DNA from: Meconema thalassinum
Taxonomy: Eukaryota; Arthropoda; Insecta; Orthoptera; Tettigoniidae
Length of the DNA stretch: 64,000 bases
Direction: 5' to 3'
Assembly (NCBI GenBank): GCA_946902985.2
Contig: OX336391.1
Location: forward strand, 300,024,775 to 300,088,774
This document shows positions 33,859 through 45,741 of the stretch, in pieces. The notes beneath the pieces were generated by a model that was not told the DNA's origin, did no database searches, and saw only the letters and a program-made list of their open reading frames with translations. Each line of letters opens with the position of its first letter. Within the stretch, counting starts at the first letter, position 1. The translations under genes and the position numbers were made by a program.

Positions 33859-36237
33859 TCATTGGTCCGTCTGTGTCCCTCCGTAGGCTGCCAGGCGATC
33901 TCGGTGCACGATCTTCATCTTCGCCCTCGGGCTCCGCTGGATCCTGTAGACGACATCGTTGATCCGTTTCACGACTCGGTACGGGCCCTCCCAGGACTTC
34001 TGCAGTTTGGGTGACAGGCCTTTCTTCCGTAATTGGTTGAAGAGCCAGACCAGGTCGTCCTCGTGGAATCCGCCGGCATCCGTCTGCTGGTCGTATCGGG
34101 TCTTCATTCGGTCGGTCTCGATCCGCAGTTTCCTCCTCGCGAACGCGTGTACGTCCTCCAGTTGGTCGACCAGTTCTTGACAATACTGGCTTACCGGGAT
34201 CGGATCATTCCCAGGTCGGCCGAAGGCAAGATCGACAGGTAGACGGAGCTCCCTCCCAAACATGGCCCGGGCTGGTGTGCACCCGGTGGCTTCATGCACG
34301 GCGGCGCGGTAGGCCAGGAGAAATAGTGGAAGATGCTTGTCCCAATCCCTCTGGTGCTCGCTGACGACTATTCGGAGATGGTTCTCGATGGTGCGATTGA
34401 ATCGCTCTACCATCCCGTCGGACTGAGGGTGTAGCGGCGTTGTCCTTGTCTTCCGGATTCCCAGCAGCTGGCATAGGTTCTGGAACACCTGCGACTCGAA
34501 GTTCCTCCCTTGGTCGGAGTGCAGCTCCAGGGGTACTCCGTACCGGCTGACGAAATCCTTCACCAGGGTCTCTGCAATCGTCGCGGCTTCTTGGTTAGGG
34601 AGCGCATACGCCTCCGGCCATTTGGTAAAGTAGTCGCTGACGACTAATATGTAGCGGTTCGCTGCCTCGCTTAACGGGAATGGCCCAGCAACATCGATGG
34701 CCACTCTCTCCATGGGGCCGCCCACGTTGTAGGTCTTCAGTGGACCCCGTCGTCTTCGTCCTGGGCCCTTGCTGGCTGCGCAATCGTGGCACCTCGCGCA
34801 GTAGTTCTCCACGTCTGTTCGGCATCCGATCCAGTAGAACCGCTCTCTCAGCTTCTCCAGGGTCTTCTTTATCCCTAGGTGTCCACCAGATGATCCTCCA
34901 TGAACTTCCTTCAGGACTTCCTCAGTCATAGCCTTTGGAACGACGACTTGTTCCCGAGATGTCTTCCCGTCGGTGCTCTCCCAGGTACGGCAGATGAGGC
35001 CATCCCTTACAATCAGCGAGTCCCACTGTGCCCAGTAGGACTTAAACTTCGGGCTGCAGTCACTCACAATGTTCCACCCGGGTCTGGGGACACAGGCCCT
35101 CTTCCATTCGGCTATCAGTCCCAGGTCATCATCTTCTGCTTGTGCCCGCGTGAAAGATTCGCGGCTCCAGTTCCCTTGAAGTTCCACAGTAGTCCGTCGG
35201 CACAGTATCCCGGTGTTCTCCCTTCGGGCACAGAAGGCGCAGTCTTCGGGGCACGGTCTTCGTGACAGGGCGTCGGCGTTAGAATGCAGTTGGCCTTTCC
35301 TGTGCTGAATCTCAAAGTTGTACTGTTGAAGCCTCTCTAACCACCGCGCGAGTTGACCCTCGGGCTGCTTGAAGTTCAGGAGCCACCGCAGGGATGCATG
35401 GTCGGTCCTGATGAGAAATTCTTGCCCGTACAGGTACTTGTGGAAGTGTTCAATGGTCTTCACGATGGCGAGCAACTCCTTCCTGGTGACGCAGTAGTTC
35501 CTTTCTGGCTTCGACAAGGCCTTGCTGAAGTAGGCCACTACTCTCTCCTCGCCGTCCACTATCTGCGACAGGATTCCCCCTATGCCAAAGTCGCTGGCAT
35601 CGGTATCGACGATGAACCTTGTTCCAGGTCTGGGGTAGGCCAGAATAGGCGCGGTGCACAGAGCCTGCTTGAGTTGTTCGAAGGCACTGTGGCATTCTGC
35701 TGTCCACGTGAAGAGTTGGTCCTTCTCAGTCAGTCGATGTAAAGGTTTGGCGATGTCGGCGAATCCCCTCACGAAGCGACGGTAATAAGTGCAGAGTCCC
35801 AGGAAGCTTCGTAGTTGGGACTTGTCCTTCGGAACTGGCCACTCCCTCACAGCTGCGGTCTTCTCTGGGTCGGTGCGCACCCCCTCCTCGGAGACGATAT
35901 GCCCAAGGTACTGGACCCGCTTCTGGAAGAGCTGACACTCCTTGGGGCTCAACTTCAGCTGGGCAGCCCGTAGCTTCAACAAGATCTCCTTCAGGTTGCT
36001 GTAGTGCTCCTCGAAGCTTCTCCCCAGAACGATGACGTCGTCTAGGTAGACCAGGCAGGTCTTCCAGTGTAGTCCCCTCAGAATGGACTCCATTAGCCTT
36101 TCGAAGGTCGCAGGGGCGTTGCACAGACCGAATGGCATGACGGTGAACTGCCAGAGCCCGCTGCCCACAGAGAACGCAGTTTTCTCGCGGTCCTTAGGGT
36201 GGACCTCCACCTGCCAGTAGCCACTCTTCAAATCCAA
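33859..36237 (-). CDS. pol: Element C pol: RT core, RNase H, integrase (792 codons)
   Basis: Long uninterrupted frame. [13 protein letters not shown] at the start, [16 protein letters not shown], catalytic YLDD near residue 64, [23 protein letters not shown]. RNase [29 protein letters not shown]. Integrase: H-H-C-C ([17 protein letters not shown]), the core with [16 protein letters not shown] and MVERFNRT for D, D and E, and a C-terminal [16 protein letters not shown] module. The true frame began further upstream (see 36228-36521); the ATG used here is internal. All catalytic residues survive, but without gag and protease the element could move only with help. Confidence 0.9.
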   Translation of the reverse strand: MDLKSGYWQVEVHPKDREKTAFSVGSGLWQFTVMPFGLCNAPATFERLMESILRGLHWKTCLVYLDDVIVLGRSFEEHYSNLKEILLKLRAAQLKLSPKECQLFQKRVQYLGHIVSEEGVRTDPEKTAAVREWPVPKDKSQLRSFLGLCTYYRRFVRGFADIAKPLHRLTEKDQLFTWTAECHSAFEQLKQALCTAPILAYPRPGTRFIVDTDASDFGIGGILSQIVDGEERVVAYFSKALSKPERNYCVTRKELLAIVKTIEHFHKYLYGQEFLIRTDHASLRWLLNFKQPEGQLARWLERLQQYNFEIQHRKGQLHSNADALSRRPCPEDCAFCARRENTGILCRRTTVELQGNWSRESFTRAQAEDDDLGLIAEWKRACVPRPGWNIVSDCSPKFKSYWAQWDSLIVRDGLICRTWESTDGKTSREQVVVPKAMTEEVLKEVHGGSSGGHLGIKKTLEKLRERFYWIGCRTDVENYCARCHDCAASKGPGRRRRGPLKTYNVGGPMERVAIDVAGPFPLSEAANRYILVVSDYFTKWPEAYALPNQEAATIAETLVKDFVSRYGVPLELHSDQGRNFESQVFQNLCQLLGIRKTRTTPLHPQSDGMVERFNRTIENHLRIVVSEHQRDWDKHLPLFLLAYRAAVHEATGCTPARAMFGRELRLPVDLAFGRPGNDPIPVSQYCQELVDQLEDVHAFARRKLRIETDRMKTRYDQQTDAGGFHEDDLVWLFNQLRKKGLSPKLQKSWEGPYRVVKRINDVVYRIQRSPRAKMKIVHRDRLAAYGGTQTDQ

Positions 36238-36521
36238 GGTGGAGAACCATCTCGACCCTGATATGGTGTCCAGGGTGTCGTCGATCCGGGGTAGAGGTTG
36301 ACGTCATTCACCCGCCTGTAATCCACGCAGAACCTGGTGGAACCGTCCTTTTTCTTCACTAGCACGACCGGAGAACTCCAAGGACTATGTGATGGCTCGA
36401 TCACCCCTTGCTCCATCTCTTCTACCATCCGGTCGACTTCGGCTTGCTTGGCGAGTGGGACACGTCTGAATGGGGCCCTAATCGGTGCGCTGTCCCCAAC
36501 GTCGATTCTGTGCTGAACCAA
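36228..36521 (-). pseudogene. pol: Element C pol: N-terminal RT in another frame
   Basis: Carries [38 protein letters not shown] and [13 protein letters not shown], the finger region of a gypsy RT. Just after NLYP, near 36286, several bases seem lost (about 7 by comparison with the family pattern), which shifts the frame into the 792-codon reading. The segment extends upstream in the same frame to about 36640 with [24 protein letters not shown] linker text. Confidence 0.85.
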
Positions 36522-36639
36522 GCTTGTCCTGCCGAAGTCTTTGCTCCCAACGGAGAAGACGTCCTGGAATTCGCGTAGCAGGTCCTGAAGTTGGCGTGAT
36601 TGTTCCTCGTCTAAATGGTCCTGGGATCCTTGGTACAGC

Positions 36640-36751
36640 TTCTGTAGTTCTTCTGGCAGTGTGCGTCTTCTTCGGTTTCCATGCCATTTAACTTTTCTAG
36701 CAATGCTGCCAATTTCTCCTCCATTTTAGTTGCTTGTCTTGTAAAGGGCAT
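36640..36751 (-). pseudogene. gag: Element C gag stub
   Basis: An ATG at 36751-36749 opens [20 protein letters not shown], a typical gag start, but within about 30 codons it runs into the linker that normally precedes RT. Capsid, nucleocapsid and protease are absent, so a deletion of more than a kilobase is inferred. Junction position is approximate. Confidence 0.6.
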
Positions 36752-36830
36752 GCACTCACAGGAAAATTAGAGAAAATGACCTGCTCGGGTTTTGAAACCA
36801 GGACCGTCAGGTGTTGTGCTTGAGTTCGTA

Positions 36831-36848
36831 ATCCGGCTTCTGACACCA
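36831..36848 (-). other. Candidate primer-binding site of element C
   Basis: On the minus strand TGGTGTCAGAAGCCGGAT begins two bases after the 5' LTR. Many gypsy elements have TGGTGTCAGAAG here; I do not assign the tRNA. Confidence 0.65.
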
Positions 36849-36850
36849 GT

Positions 36851-37497
36851 TGTTACGTGCCACCCCCTAGTGGCACCTTTGTTAACTGGATTACGGTGGG
36901 TATAAAGCATAACACCAATTACTGCTTAAAGAAATAATTAATTTTATTGCAGCCAGAAAAATACACTACTCAACAGCAATTATTACCTTACTCCAGTTTC
37001 CTCACGTCGAGAATACTTTCCTTTTCACTTGTCAACAGACCACAGTTAATCCTCTTCGCTAATGAGTCCGGTCCCGTACGCTAGCTGGAAATAGCTGCAC
37101 TAGGTATGTCACTGTACTATACACTGTTTCACAAGCACCACAATCACTTCCTCGCTGTCAAGAGAATCAGCTGCACTAGGGGTTTCGCAAGTCACCACAC
37201 TTTTGTCGCTCAGGATAATCGCTCACACTAGCTCGTAAAACACAACAACAACCACTGTTTGACAGGTCGCACTTATATAGCAGGCCGGTGACTCAATAAA
37301 AGCTTCTAGATCCATCAAGGGTTCACGGCTTCTCGAGGTTTCCATCGCTGGTCCAGTCACGAATATTCTGGACTATCCCTTTGTCCTAGTAGCCCTGTTG
37401 CATAAGGCGCACGCAATACAGGAGGCAGGCCACAGCCCAGCCCTGGGGCAGTTGTGACTCATGCGGCGAGCGATGACACAAACTCACAGCCGTAACA
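36851..37497 (-). repeat. Element C 5' LTR
   Basis: 647 bp, begins TGTTAC on the plus strand and ends GTAACA, followed by the ATAT duplication. Confidence 0.92.
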
Positions 37498-37501
37498 ATA
37501 T

Positions 37502-38551
37502 AAATGAAATTAATACCGTAATTTACAGAATATGTAGGACCTATTACGGTTAAAAAGGATATCAATTTGAATATAGGGCATAACTTACTGCTACGGCAGT
37601 TGGTCCAGTGGATAGACAAGGGTTGTATGCAGCGACGAGCGTGTACTAGACCATATCACGGGATGGTCGACATCTTGTCCGCATGGTCGTAACGGATCGT
37701 ACTGCTTCGTCCAAGGTGTTGACTCGACTCGGGAGACTTGGACATTGACAAGGCATACTGACACTCGCATTCACGTTTCCACTTCGATTAACGACCCTTC
37801 ACTGACTGAGCTAGGCGTAACACTGACCTTTCCGGTCACACAAGAGAGGGTGCTGCTGGGGTTACGTGATTTGCGTACGCCACCTTGCAATCGTAATCAC
37901 TTCATACCGGCATACTGTTCGGCGTAACCTCAGAGTTTTGATTTATTCGGACCATTTCCTCTGGGCGTTGCAATTTTCACAAATATTAGTGTATAAATTA
38001 CAACAAAATGTACAAACAAACCAACAAACAAAATCGCCCTTGTGTGTCTGCATGGAAGTCTCCCCTTCCCTCTCTCCCTTCCAGTTTTGATTAATTTTTA
38101 AATGAATTCCTTACAGGTTTATCCAAAACCTAAACTAATTCAAATCAAATATAATTTTCGTTGACAAGTTACAAGAAAATGTAAAACGAATTTAAATTTT
38201 ATATTCGCTGATCATCTTAATCATTATCATACACGCATCAAAACGAGTTACTGTATGTATCACCCCACAGCTTTCTGAACGAAAGTACGCATGTACTGTA
38301 ACTGTCTCACCAACATTCAATGAATGGGTATATGCTTGCCATTCGTAAGTTTGTTTACATGTTTAGGCAGTTCAAATGGCGAGGTGTTTCGAATCATGTT
38401 AACGTAGATCAAGGAGGAATGTGTTTATGGCATACACAGGTGACGCAAAACTTTTTTTTTTGTCATATAAAGTCTTAATAACAGTGCTGAACATGTTCAC
38501 CAGACGAACGAAACATGCCATCCCTGCAACCATCCCCCCTATGTAATCAAT
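37502..38551. other. Intergenic, nothing recognised
   Basis: Short frames only (60-77 codons), none with a known motif. Confidence 0.45.
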
Positions 38552-38561
38552 GAGAATCAAT

Positions 38562-39022
38562 TAGGTTGGTTGGTTCCTCAGTTTAGGGGCTGCGACAACG
38601 CGGTCATGTAGCCCCGTGTACTTTGGGTGTGTGTAGAATCTGTCTGATAACCGGTGTTAATTGTGATGACTCAAAAGAAATTTGCAGAAAGTAATGGAAG
38701 ACATAGAATCCTGTAGTTCAGTGGACGAGCTTGATCAAGCTGTAAACAAATTAAATTGCCTCAATCGGAGTATCACCTTATATTTGAGTGTCCTGTTTTT
38801 GAAAAAGAAAGATACTATTTACAATACCACCTTAATAGCTGTAACTTGGAACTTTCAAAGCCGCTGTACCATATTTTCAAGAGGCAGTGCTGTTTAGGAC
38901 AATTTCTCACTTTCATCAACAATTTTTTTTGTATATGTTAGTAATATTTGTATTTGCTTAGTTTTTAATCTACAACCCTAAAGTACCTCTGGTAGAATAG
39001 GGTTCCCGTATTTTTTGGATAT

Positions 39023-39063
<41 letters not shown>

Positions 39064-39479
39064 TGTGATGACTGTATTAGTGTGTGTTATCTGTTTTTTT
39101 AAATTCAAGCAAGGACTGCAGACTTTGAATTTTTCAAATATTTCCTACTTTTACCGCAAAACGCCACCGTCAACGACTACTAGCTCAGAACTAGTAGTTC
39201 AGAACTACTAGACACCACCGCAGTCGGCTCCTTGGCAACGAACGTAGGAACCTAAGAGCGTTGTTTACATTCTTAATCTATATAATTTAGCTTCACACAG
39301 GTGTAATTAGTGGAAGGTTCTTTAATATGCCATAAATCTATGACATGGGACCGTCGGCTTTACTTACCCTCCGAAGTAAGGCATACTGAGGGATTTTAAC
39401 GCTCTAAAAAAATCTGACGACTTCGGCCGGGTTTGGGCATAGAAGCTCAGCATGCCACCGACTACGCCACCGAAGCCGC
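38562..39479 (-). repeat. SINE, family 3, split by a LINE tail
   Basis: Target duplication GAGAATCAAT at 38552-38561 and 39480-39489. The two SINE parts (38562-38671 and 39061-39479) join when the LINE insert and one copy of its duplication are removed. Confidence 0.88.
38672..39060 (+). mobile_element. 5'-truncated LINE with (TAA)n tail
   Basis: 13-bp duplication AATTGTGATGACT at 38659-38671 and 39061-39073. It encodes HLIFECPVFEKERYYL (about 38765), the C-terminal tail typical of LINE reverse transcriptases, then a (TAA)n 3' tail (39022-39060) as in I-type LINEs. Confidence 0.85.
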
Positions 39480-39600
39480 GAGAATCAATCGCATGCCTCT
39501 TAGGTAGAGTATAATTTCTCGGTCAATCTAATTGGACACACATACGTGTTGACCAGCATAAAAGATATCAATATTGACTGTTAATTAGAAAACACTGAAA

Positions 39601-39642
39601 CTCAGCGGCAGATGACCTCGCTGTTTAAAACAACAATTAACT
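39601..39642 (-). repeat. Short recurrent unit (42 bp) with target duplication
   Basis: Duplication AACACTGAAA at 39591-39600 and 39643-39652. Core on the plus strand: GGCAGATGACCTCGCTG...AACAACAATTAACT. Confidence 0.78.
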
Positions 39643-39652
39643 AACACTGAAA

Positions 39653-40475
39653 ATGGCTTCAAAACTTTCTACTTTCCAATGTGGTCACGAAATACTTGAT
39701 TTGAAATGTCGATACCTCTCACGCGATCAATTCGTCGAATAATCAACACAATCTTCTTCCATATGCGAACTCTTCGGAGAATAACAGCACTCACATTATA
39801 AACTCGCACTTGACACAGGTAAACTGTTACTGAGGTACGTTTTTTATGCAACTCTTGATAAGAAAACACCGCACACAGGCTTACTGATAATTATCTCCGG
39901 GCCTTTCAGCAATCAATCTAACTCAATCATTATCACACTACAGGTGCACGCACATCACTGGAAATACGTCTGGCTAACAGGTTGCAAGTCGGACTCGAAT
40001 TTATTATAATGTATATAACGTTCGGGATACACTACAATTGTTAAAGTTGTGACACAGTCAAGGGATCATTTAAATTCTAGAATGCAATTTACACTACAAA
40101 TTATTAATAATGGTATCAAGAGTTAGTTAGTTGGTTAGTTATTGTTGAAGGGGCGGAACTACGAGTTCATCTGCCCACTCTTAACACAGATTAAAGCATA
40201 CACATTTCGAATATATATATATATGAATTTTAAGTCGAAAGCAATGGCATCAGGAGTTATTAACGTTTCAGATCAATGCAACAATCGTAATGTTCAAACA
40301 TCAATCTACTTTGAATCCTCCACGAGCTGCAGTAACATATAATTATGTCGACGCATCAACTCAAAAGGGCGTTGGATATTTTCATGGGGAATTGCCTGCC
40401 AGCCTGTTTGTATGCGATTCCACAATTCATTGATATTGGCTGCTGGATGACCTAACAGATTAGTCGTCGGGCGAA
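39653..40475. other. Intergenic with one more short unit
   Basis: Holds a plus-orientation copy of the recurrent unit at about 40137-40177 (GAAGGGGCGGAACTACGAG), without clear duplication, and an (AT)n patch near 40211. No gene seen. Confidence 0.5.
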
Positions 40476-40479
40476 TGTA

Positions 40480-40687
40480 GTTCACGCCACAGTTTTAGGC
40501 CGGTCAGTCCCGGTTTCACAGTTGTAGAGAGGACAGTCGGCGAGCCTCACATATATCCAATTGATACGTGAGTGCTCAGTTGCGCGGAAAGCAACTCGTG
40601 TATCAATTGCACATGCCTGAGGTTCACCACCTGTTCTCTGTACGACTGTGAAATCGGGGCTCGCTGGTCAAAAACCGTGGCGTGAAC
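40480..40687. mobile_element. 208-bp fold-back element (MITE-like)
   Basis: Begins GTTCACGCCACAG and ends CGTGGCGTGAAC, flanked by TGTA at 40476-40479 and 40688-40691. The inverted similarity continues inward over almost the whole length (for example CAATTGATACGTGAG against its partner near 40600), so the element is one long imperfect hairpin with arms of about 100 bp. Confidence 0.78.
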
Positions 40688-41027
40688 TGTATATCCCATC
40701 CATGTCTAACAGGCGTCATGTTCGTGAACGGACAGGTCACTAGTGGTCTACTGTCGAGCTTTCGCTGCACCTATCAGTTTTGAGGGTAAATGCAAAATCC
40801 ACTAGTGACATTTAAAAGAAGCGAGTTTTCACCTTGTGACAACCTGAACATGTGAATCTCTGTTACTTCACAAGTCAGGTCTTTGCTATATTACGAATGT
40901 ACCAAATGTGCATGCTAGGAAGACTTCTGTGTCCTCAGCGTGCAAGAATCTGATATGTGCTCCTTTCTTTCTACCCTTGGTATTCGTGACATGCATTCTT
41001 TTAAATGGCAATATGGTGACGCTATTG

Positions 41028-41730
41028 CATGGTGGCCACCCAAATCGGTCAACGATTTTCCAGGAATTTTCCAGAAGTAATTCTCATTTTTCTAGACTTA
41101 AAAATAAGCGCGAGTCCGGAGGGTGGGGGGGGCTTTATCGGTTGCCAACTTCAAGACCAAAATAAAGCAGTTGTGTTTAGTTTACTTATACAGATGTGGA
41201 CAAAAATTAGTGGTGATTGCGTTATTGATACGCAAGCCTACACACAAATGATTTAATTGTTGTTTTAAAAAAGCCTTTGTGACTCAAATACCCGCTTAAA
41301 AAGAGTATTTTATTGCGGTGAAGACGTCTATACTCATGTTTTACAAAAAATACTATCGCGTGCTCTCCCACACAGAAACAGGTTGCCTGAGGAAATTTCT
41401 TTCGTTAACGATTGAGTGCTCACCCAAAACCGCAGCGGGAGTATGATTTAAGATAAAACACGGCGCGTAAATTTCCGGTTAAAAATAAGCAGGGTTTGCA
41501 GAGCGACCGCTAGATGGCCCTTGCTACCCCATACGCGATATCATGACGTCGAGGACTAAGAGCGGACTGGGAATTTTAGTAATGGATGGAAAGATTTTTA
41601 TAATTAATTAACAGTGTCCATTTTCCAGGAGTTTTCAAGTTTTTTTTTTGTCATTTTCCAGGAGTTTTCCAGACCTATTAAAAATCCAGGATTTCCAATT
41701 TTTCCAGGAGTAGGCCTAGTGACCACCATG
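41028..41730. mobile_element. 703-bp TIR element, superfamily unknown
   Basis: Terminal inverted repeats CATGGTGGCCAC (41028-41039) and GTGACCACCATG (41719-41730), one mismatch. The 5-bp direct repeat TATTG lies at 41023-41027 and 41731-41735. Many TTTTCCAGGA-type subterminal motifs (about 41054-41085 and 41623-41710). No transposase seen. Confidence 0.72.
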
Positions 41731-44700
41731 TATTGTGAAAGTGTACCTAAACGTCCGAACCCAGAAGGCTCCTTTCAATACTCCGTCTCCTGCGAAGAAA
41801 ATAATCAAGCAAAACTTGTAGTTTTACTTGTTTTCATAATTTTCACATTTTACGAGGCCTTGGTGAGAGGCAAGCAGCTTCACTCACTCACTATGTACCA
41901 CAGATCTAGCTACAGTTTTTTATAACATAAAAAATACCATGGTGCGAGCTCCGGTGTAAATGGAAGTGTGACTGCCTTTTTCGCCGCCTGATCTGCAAGC
42001 TCGTTTACCGCGACACCCATGTGGCTGGTTGACCCTGATTTAAGCTTTACACGAACTGACTAGCTGGTCGTTCACACGCTGGTGCTTTGGGAAACACACA
42101 TCGATCGCTTGCAGTGAACCCAGAGAATCAGCACACACAAGAAAGCGCTGGTGATCGTCAGATAACGTGCATTAATACTGCCGAGATTCTAAGATGACAT
42201 AGCTCTGCTGTATATTACCCGTTTAACATTTGATTGCCACTGAGCCTGGCTGCGCCAGCGTTTGTTGTTGATTGTAGCCGCTGCCCCGCGGGATGAAGCG
42301 GGGACCACAGCGATGACAAGAGTTCATTCTGCACATAAGACAAGCAGCATTGCGCGTCACAGGAGCTCATGTCACCACGGACAGTCAAACAATAACTGAG
42401 GTTATTGGAGCTGAGTCATATCCTACTCGCGCAACTGTACCTGTCAACGAAGCAGGCTGACGTGTGACACTAGTAAACAAGGAATAGTTCCCATCTCGAC
42501 CGCCGGCAATCAATCCGTGAAAGGGTAATACACGCTACAGGCCTCGGGGTGTGGAAAGAGGAACCAACGATCCTCAACTACAAATGCACAGACTAATTTC
42601 TCATTTACCCTCGAACCGTCCTTGAACAGGAGTCCTGATCCGGGATACGGCCCACCACGGACTAAAAGAGCCTCGGATAGACGGAGGAGTTCGTGTCCGA
42701 CAGGATAATATTAGGGCGAGAAACCATCCACGGAGGTACCTTGCTAGGCACGCCGACAATACAGGAGGCATGCGGAACTGCCGATATGAGTCATCCAGAC
42801 ATATTCCTTCCGGCCGAGTGGCTCGAACGAGCGCACCATACAGCCGGCCATTCGGATTATGGAACAGATGGATAGCTCGGATGTAGTGGCATATGTCGTA
42901 TATTTTCAGCATAGGTCAGCGGTACTTGTTGGCGTCTCAGGTGTAAAGGAGGTACACCAGCCTCGGCGAACAAGCTGACCGGTCTGCCACCTCGACATGT
43001 TGAGTTTCCTAGCACAGGCAGTTTTCAAGAACCGCACGTGTGGCTCCACGTTAACTTCTTATCTAAAATGAGTCCAAGGAATCGGTACGTAGCTCTGATC
43101 AGGTTGGAGAGTGCGCTTTCGGCTTAAATGGACAACCGAGGTCTTGGCGGTTGAAAGCCGAAAGCTATGTTCTAGTATCCACCGTTCCTCTCCGAATAGC
43201 TTGTTGAAGCTGTCGTTCAGCGACGACCATATTCTGTGCACTATAATGTAGGCTATAGCGAAATCGTCCACATATAGCGACGGTTTGACTGCTGGATCAG
43301 CAGCAGCCACTATACTATTTATGGCAATCGTAAATAATGTAACACTAAGTACCGATTCCTGTGGGACTCCGCATTCCTGTAAATGATAGCATACTGCGAG
43401 TATGTCCACCCTATTCGGACACGGAGGGACAGAAAATTCCCAATAAATACCGTCAAGTTACCTCGGAATTTCCATTGATGCAGGGTCGAGAGGATGCCGT
43501 AACGCTATGTGTTGTCAAGGTCAAAGAAAACAGCTACTAGGTGCTGTCTCGAGAGAAAAGCGTCCTCTATGGCGGTCTTCAGTCGTACCAGATGATCGTT
43601 GGTAGACCGAAACGCGCTTCCTCGCTTCTCTAGAACCCACACCAGTCGCCGATTGACTCAAAGAGCTTGCACAGACACTTTGTTAGACAAATGTGTCTGT
43701 AATTCCCTGTCAAACTGGGATCTGGCTTGAGGATAGGTATAATTATACCTTCCTGCCATTGCGTTGGAAACATACCTTCCAACCAGATACGATTAAACAC
43801 CTTGATCAAATAAAGAATGCTCTGTACTTAAGGTGTTTAAGCATCTGGTTGTGAATATTTTCCGGGCCAGGAGACGTGTCCTTGCGGTGCCAGCGCTCCG
43901 CCGAGTTCCCACTCCGTAAAGGGCATGTACTTCTCAGAAGCGCGAGAGGCAATACAGAGGTGGGAGCTTTCTGACTCGCGTTTCATAGCCAAGAAAACTG
44001 GAGCATAATGGTCGGAACCGGATATATCTGAAAAAAGTAGCCAGGTGGTTTGCAACGCGATAAGGATCTGTAAAAAATTCATTATCAAATGGAAATTCCC
44101 GGTAGAGTAGAAGATGTCTGAATTCCCGAAATGCTTCGTAGTTCCCAGTTCCCATGATTGTTTCTTACTCTGGTGGATCAGAATCCATGCCTTGGCACGA
44201 AATTTCTAAAACGCCACCAAATTGGCTATGGTTGGGCGCAGACGATATCGCTTATGAGCGCGACGACGGTGCCTTAATGCCGCTGCAATATCCTCAGTCC
44301 AGCAGGGGACGAGTTTGCGAAGAGGAGTCCCAGAAAAGGATGGAATGAACAAGGCGGCAGCAAGAACTGATGTGCTGTACCTCGTCATCGACGCACCGAC
44401 ACACAAAATCTACAAAACGGCTCGTTCTGTAAACGATGGCCAATTTTCCCGTTTAAGTACCCAACGACTGGGGAACTCCTCGGGTTCTGGGTATGAAGAG
44501 TAAGAACAATCGGGAAAAGGTCACTGTCACAGAGGTCATCGTGTACATACCAACCAAACAGGGGAATAAGTGCACGACTACACACACTAAGATCTATGTG
44601 TGAGTACGTGCCGTGCGCTAAGCTAAAATGGGTTGCATTCCACGTCGCTTCCTCTGCGTCAGGGTAAAGGTGAAGCCCATTGAGGGTGAAGGGTGTTGAA

Positions 44701-44857
44701 ATCACCCACAAGAAGGAAAGGGGTGGGAAGATGATCTACAAGATCAAAGACATTGTTAATATCAAAGGGACTGGTTCGGTGGAAGGTACACGTTGCAAAT
44801 GGTCGTTATAACAGGCAATGACACGCGGACTGTAATAGCTTCCAGATTGGTGGTTAA

Positions 44858-44903
44858 TTAGTTATTGAGGTTTTAAGGGGCGGAACTACGAGATCATCTG
44901 TCC
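44858..44903 (+). repeat. Short recurrent unit (46 bp) inserted in the LINE
   Basis: Flanked by a 19-bp duplication with one mismatch (44839-44857 and 44904-44922, starting CTTCCAGATT). Removing it restores the reading of the LINE endonuclease. Confidence 0.85.
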
Positions 44904-45007
44904 CTTCCAGATTAGTGGTTAACGGAAACTCTTCACTATAGCATTCAGAGCAAACTAAGGTGCAAACGCCCCTGGAAGTCGGGTCGGCATCTGGTTGCTC
45001 TTTAGAG

Positions 45008-45741
45008 CAGAGGTCCTCAAAGTGGAGGGCGCCGACTCTGATTGAAATATTTATATTTCATATTCTATAACAAATATTGCTATCCTCATATCTATGAACT
45101 TATCAGAGACAGGAAGCTCCCGCGACCATTCAAGACCAATAAACTCATACTTTAGCTGTCTTATTTCACAAGAACTGACCAGTAGATCCTGCCAGCAGGA
45201 ATCTGAGAAAAGGAGTAGAGTAACATTTTCCACACAGCACCCTTTCTCCCGCCAACAAGCCGTTTGACAATGTGACCGCCAGTTCCTTAGAAGAATAGAT
45301 TCTTTTATTTCTGCCATTGTCGACTCGAATACCGCCAGGCATTTGCAGACAGTGCGTGTTAAATGGAAGTGGTTAGCCCGATGTACAATTAACCGATACA
45401 AGTAACGCCAATACCCATATAAGTGGCTTTAGCAGTGGTAAAGAGAGACCACATGAAAGTGGTAGTGCTTGTTCTCCTTCGGAAAGCAAGAACTTTGATG
45501 TGCTCTAAGAATAGTAAATTGTGTCTACACACAACTATTAATAATAATAATAATAATACTAGTATTATTGTAACTGGTAGTTGCAATACTGTAGATCTTG
45601 CGACTCTTTTTTTAGGTGCGAAGTAACCTATGAGAAGTAATAAAAAAATAAGGAAAGAAGAATAGGGGGGGGGGCTTCGCTAGATATATCATGTTTTAGA
45701 AGAGGGACGCGACAGAAAAAGTTTGAGAATGAGAATCCCTG
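45008..45741. mobile_element. hAT-type element, 734 bp, inserted in the LINE
   Basis: Ends CAGAGGTCCTCAAA (left) and GAGAATCCCTG (right). 8-bp duplication CTTTAGAG at 45000-45007 and 45742-45749. A 116-codon minus-strand frame (45051-45401) is not recognisable as hAT transposase, so I treat it as non-autonomous. (TAA)n lies near 45537-45557 and a G run near 45666-45674. Confidence 0.87.

Larger units (their letters stand above)
33176..37497 (-). mobile_element. Element C: internally deleted Ty3/gypsy element, 4.3 kb
   Basis: LTRs at 33176-33821 and 36851-37497 begin TGTTAC and end GTAACA, with a 4-bp duplication ATAT at 33172-33175 and 37498-37501. On the minus strand it runs 5' LTR, primer site, a stub of gag, then directly RT, RNase H, integrase, purine tract and 3' LTR. 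Most of gag and all of the protease are missing. LTRs differ at roughly 10-12 of 646 positions by eye. Codon and GC content are higher than in elements A and B, marking a different lineage. Confidence 0.93.
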
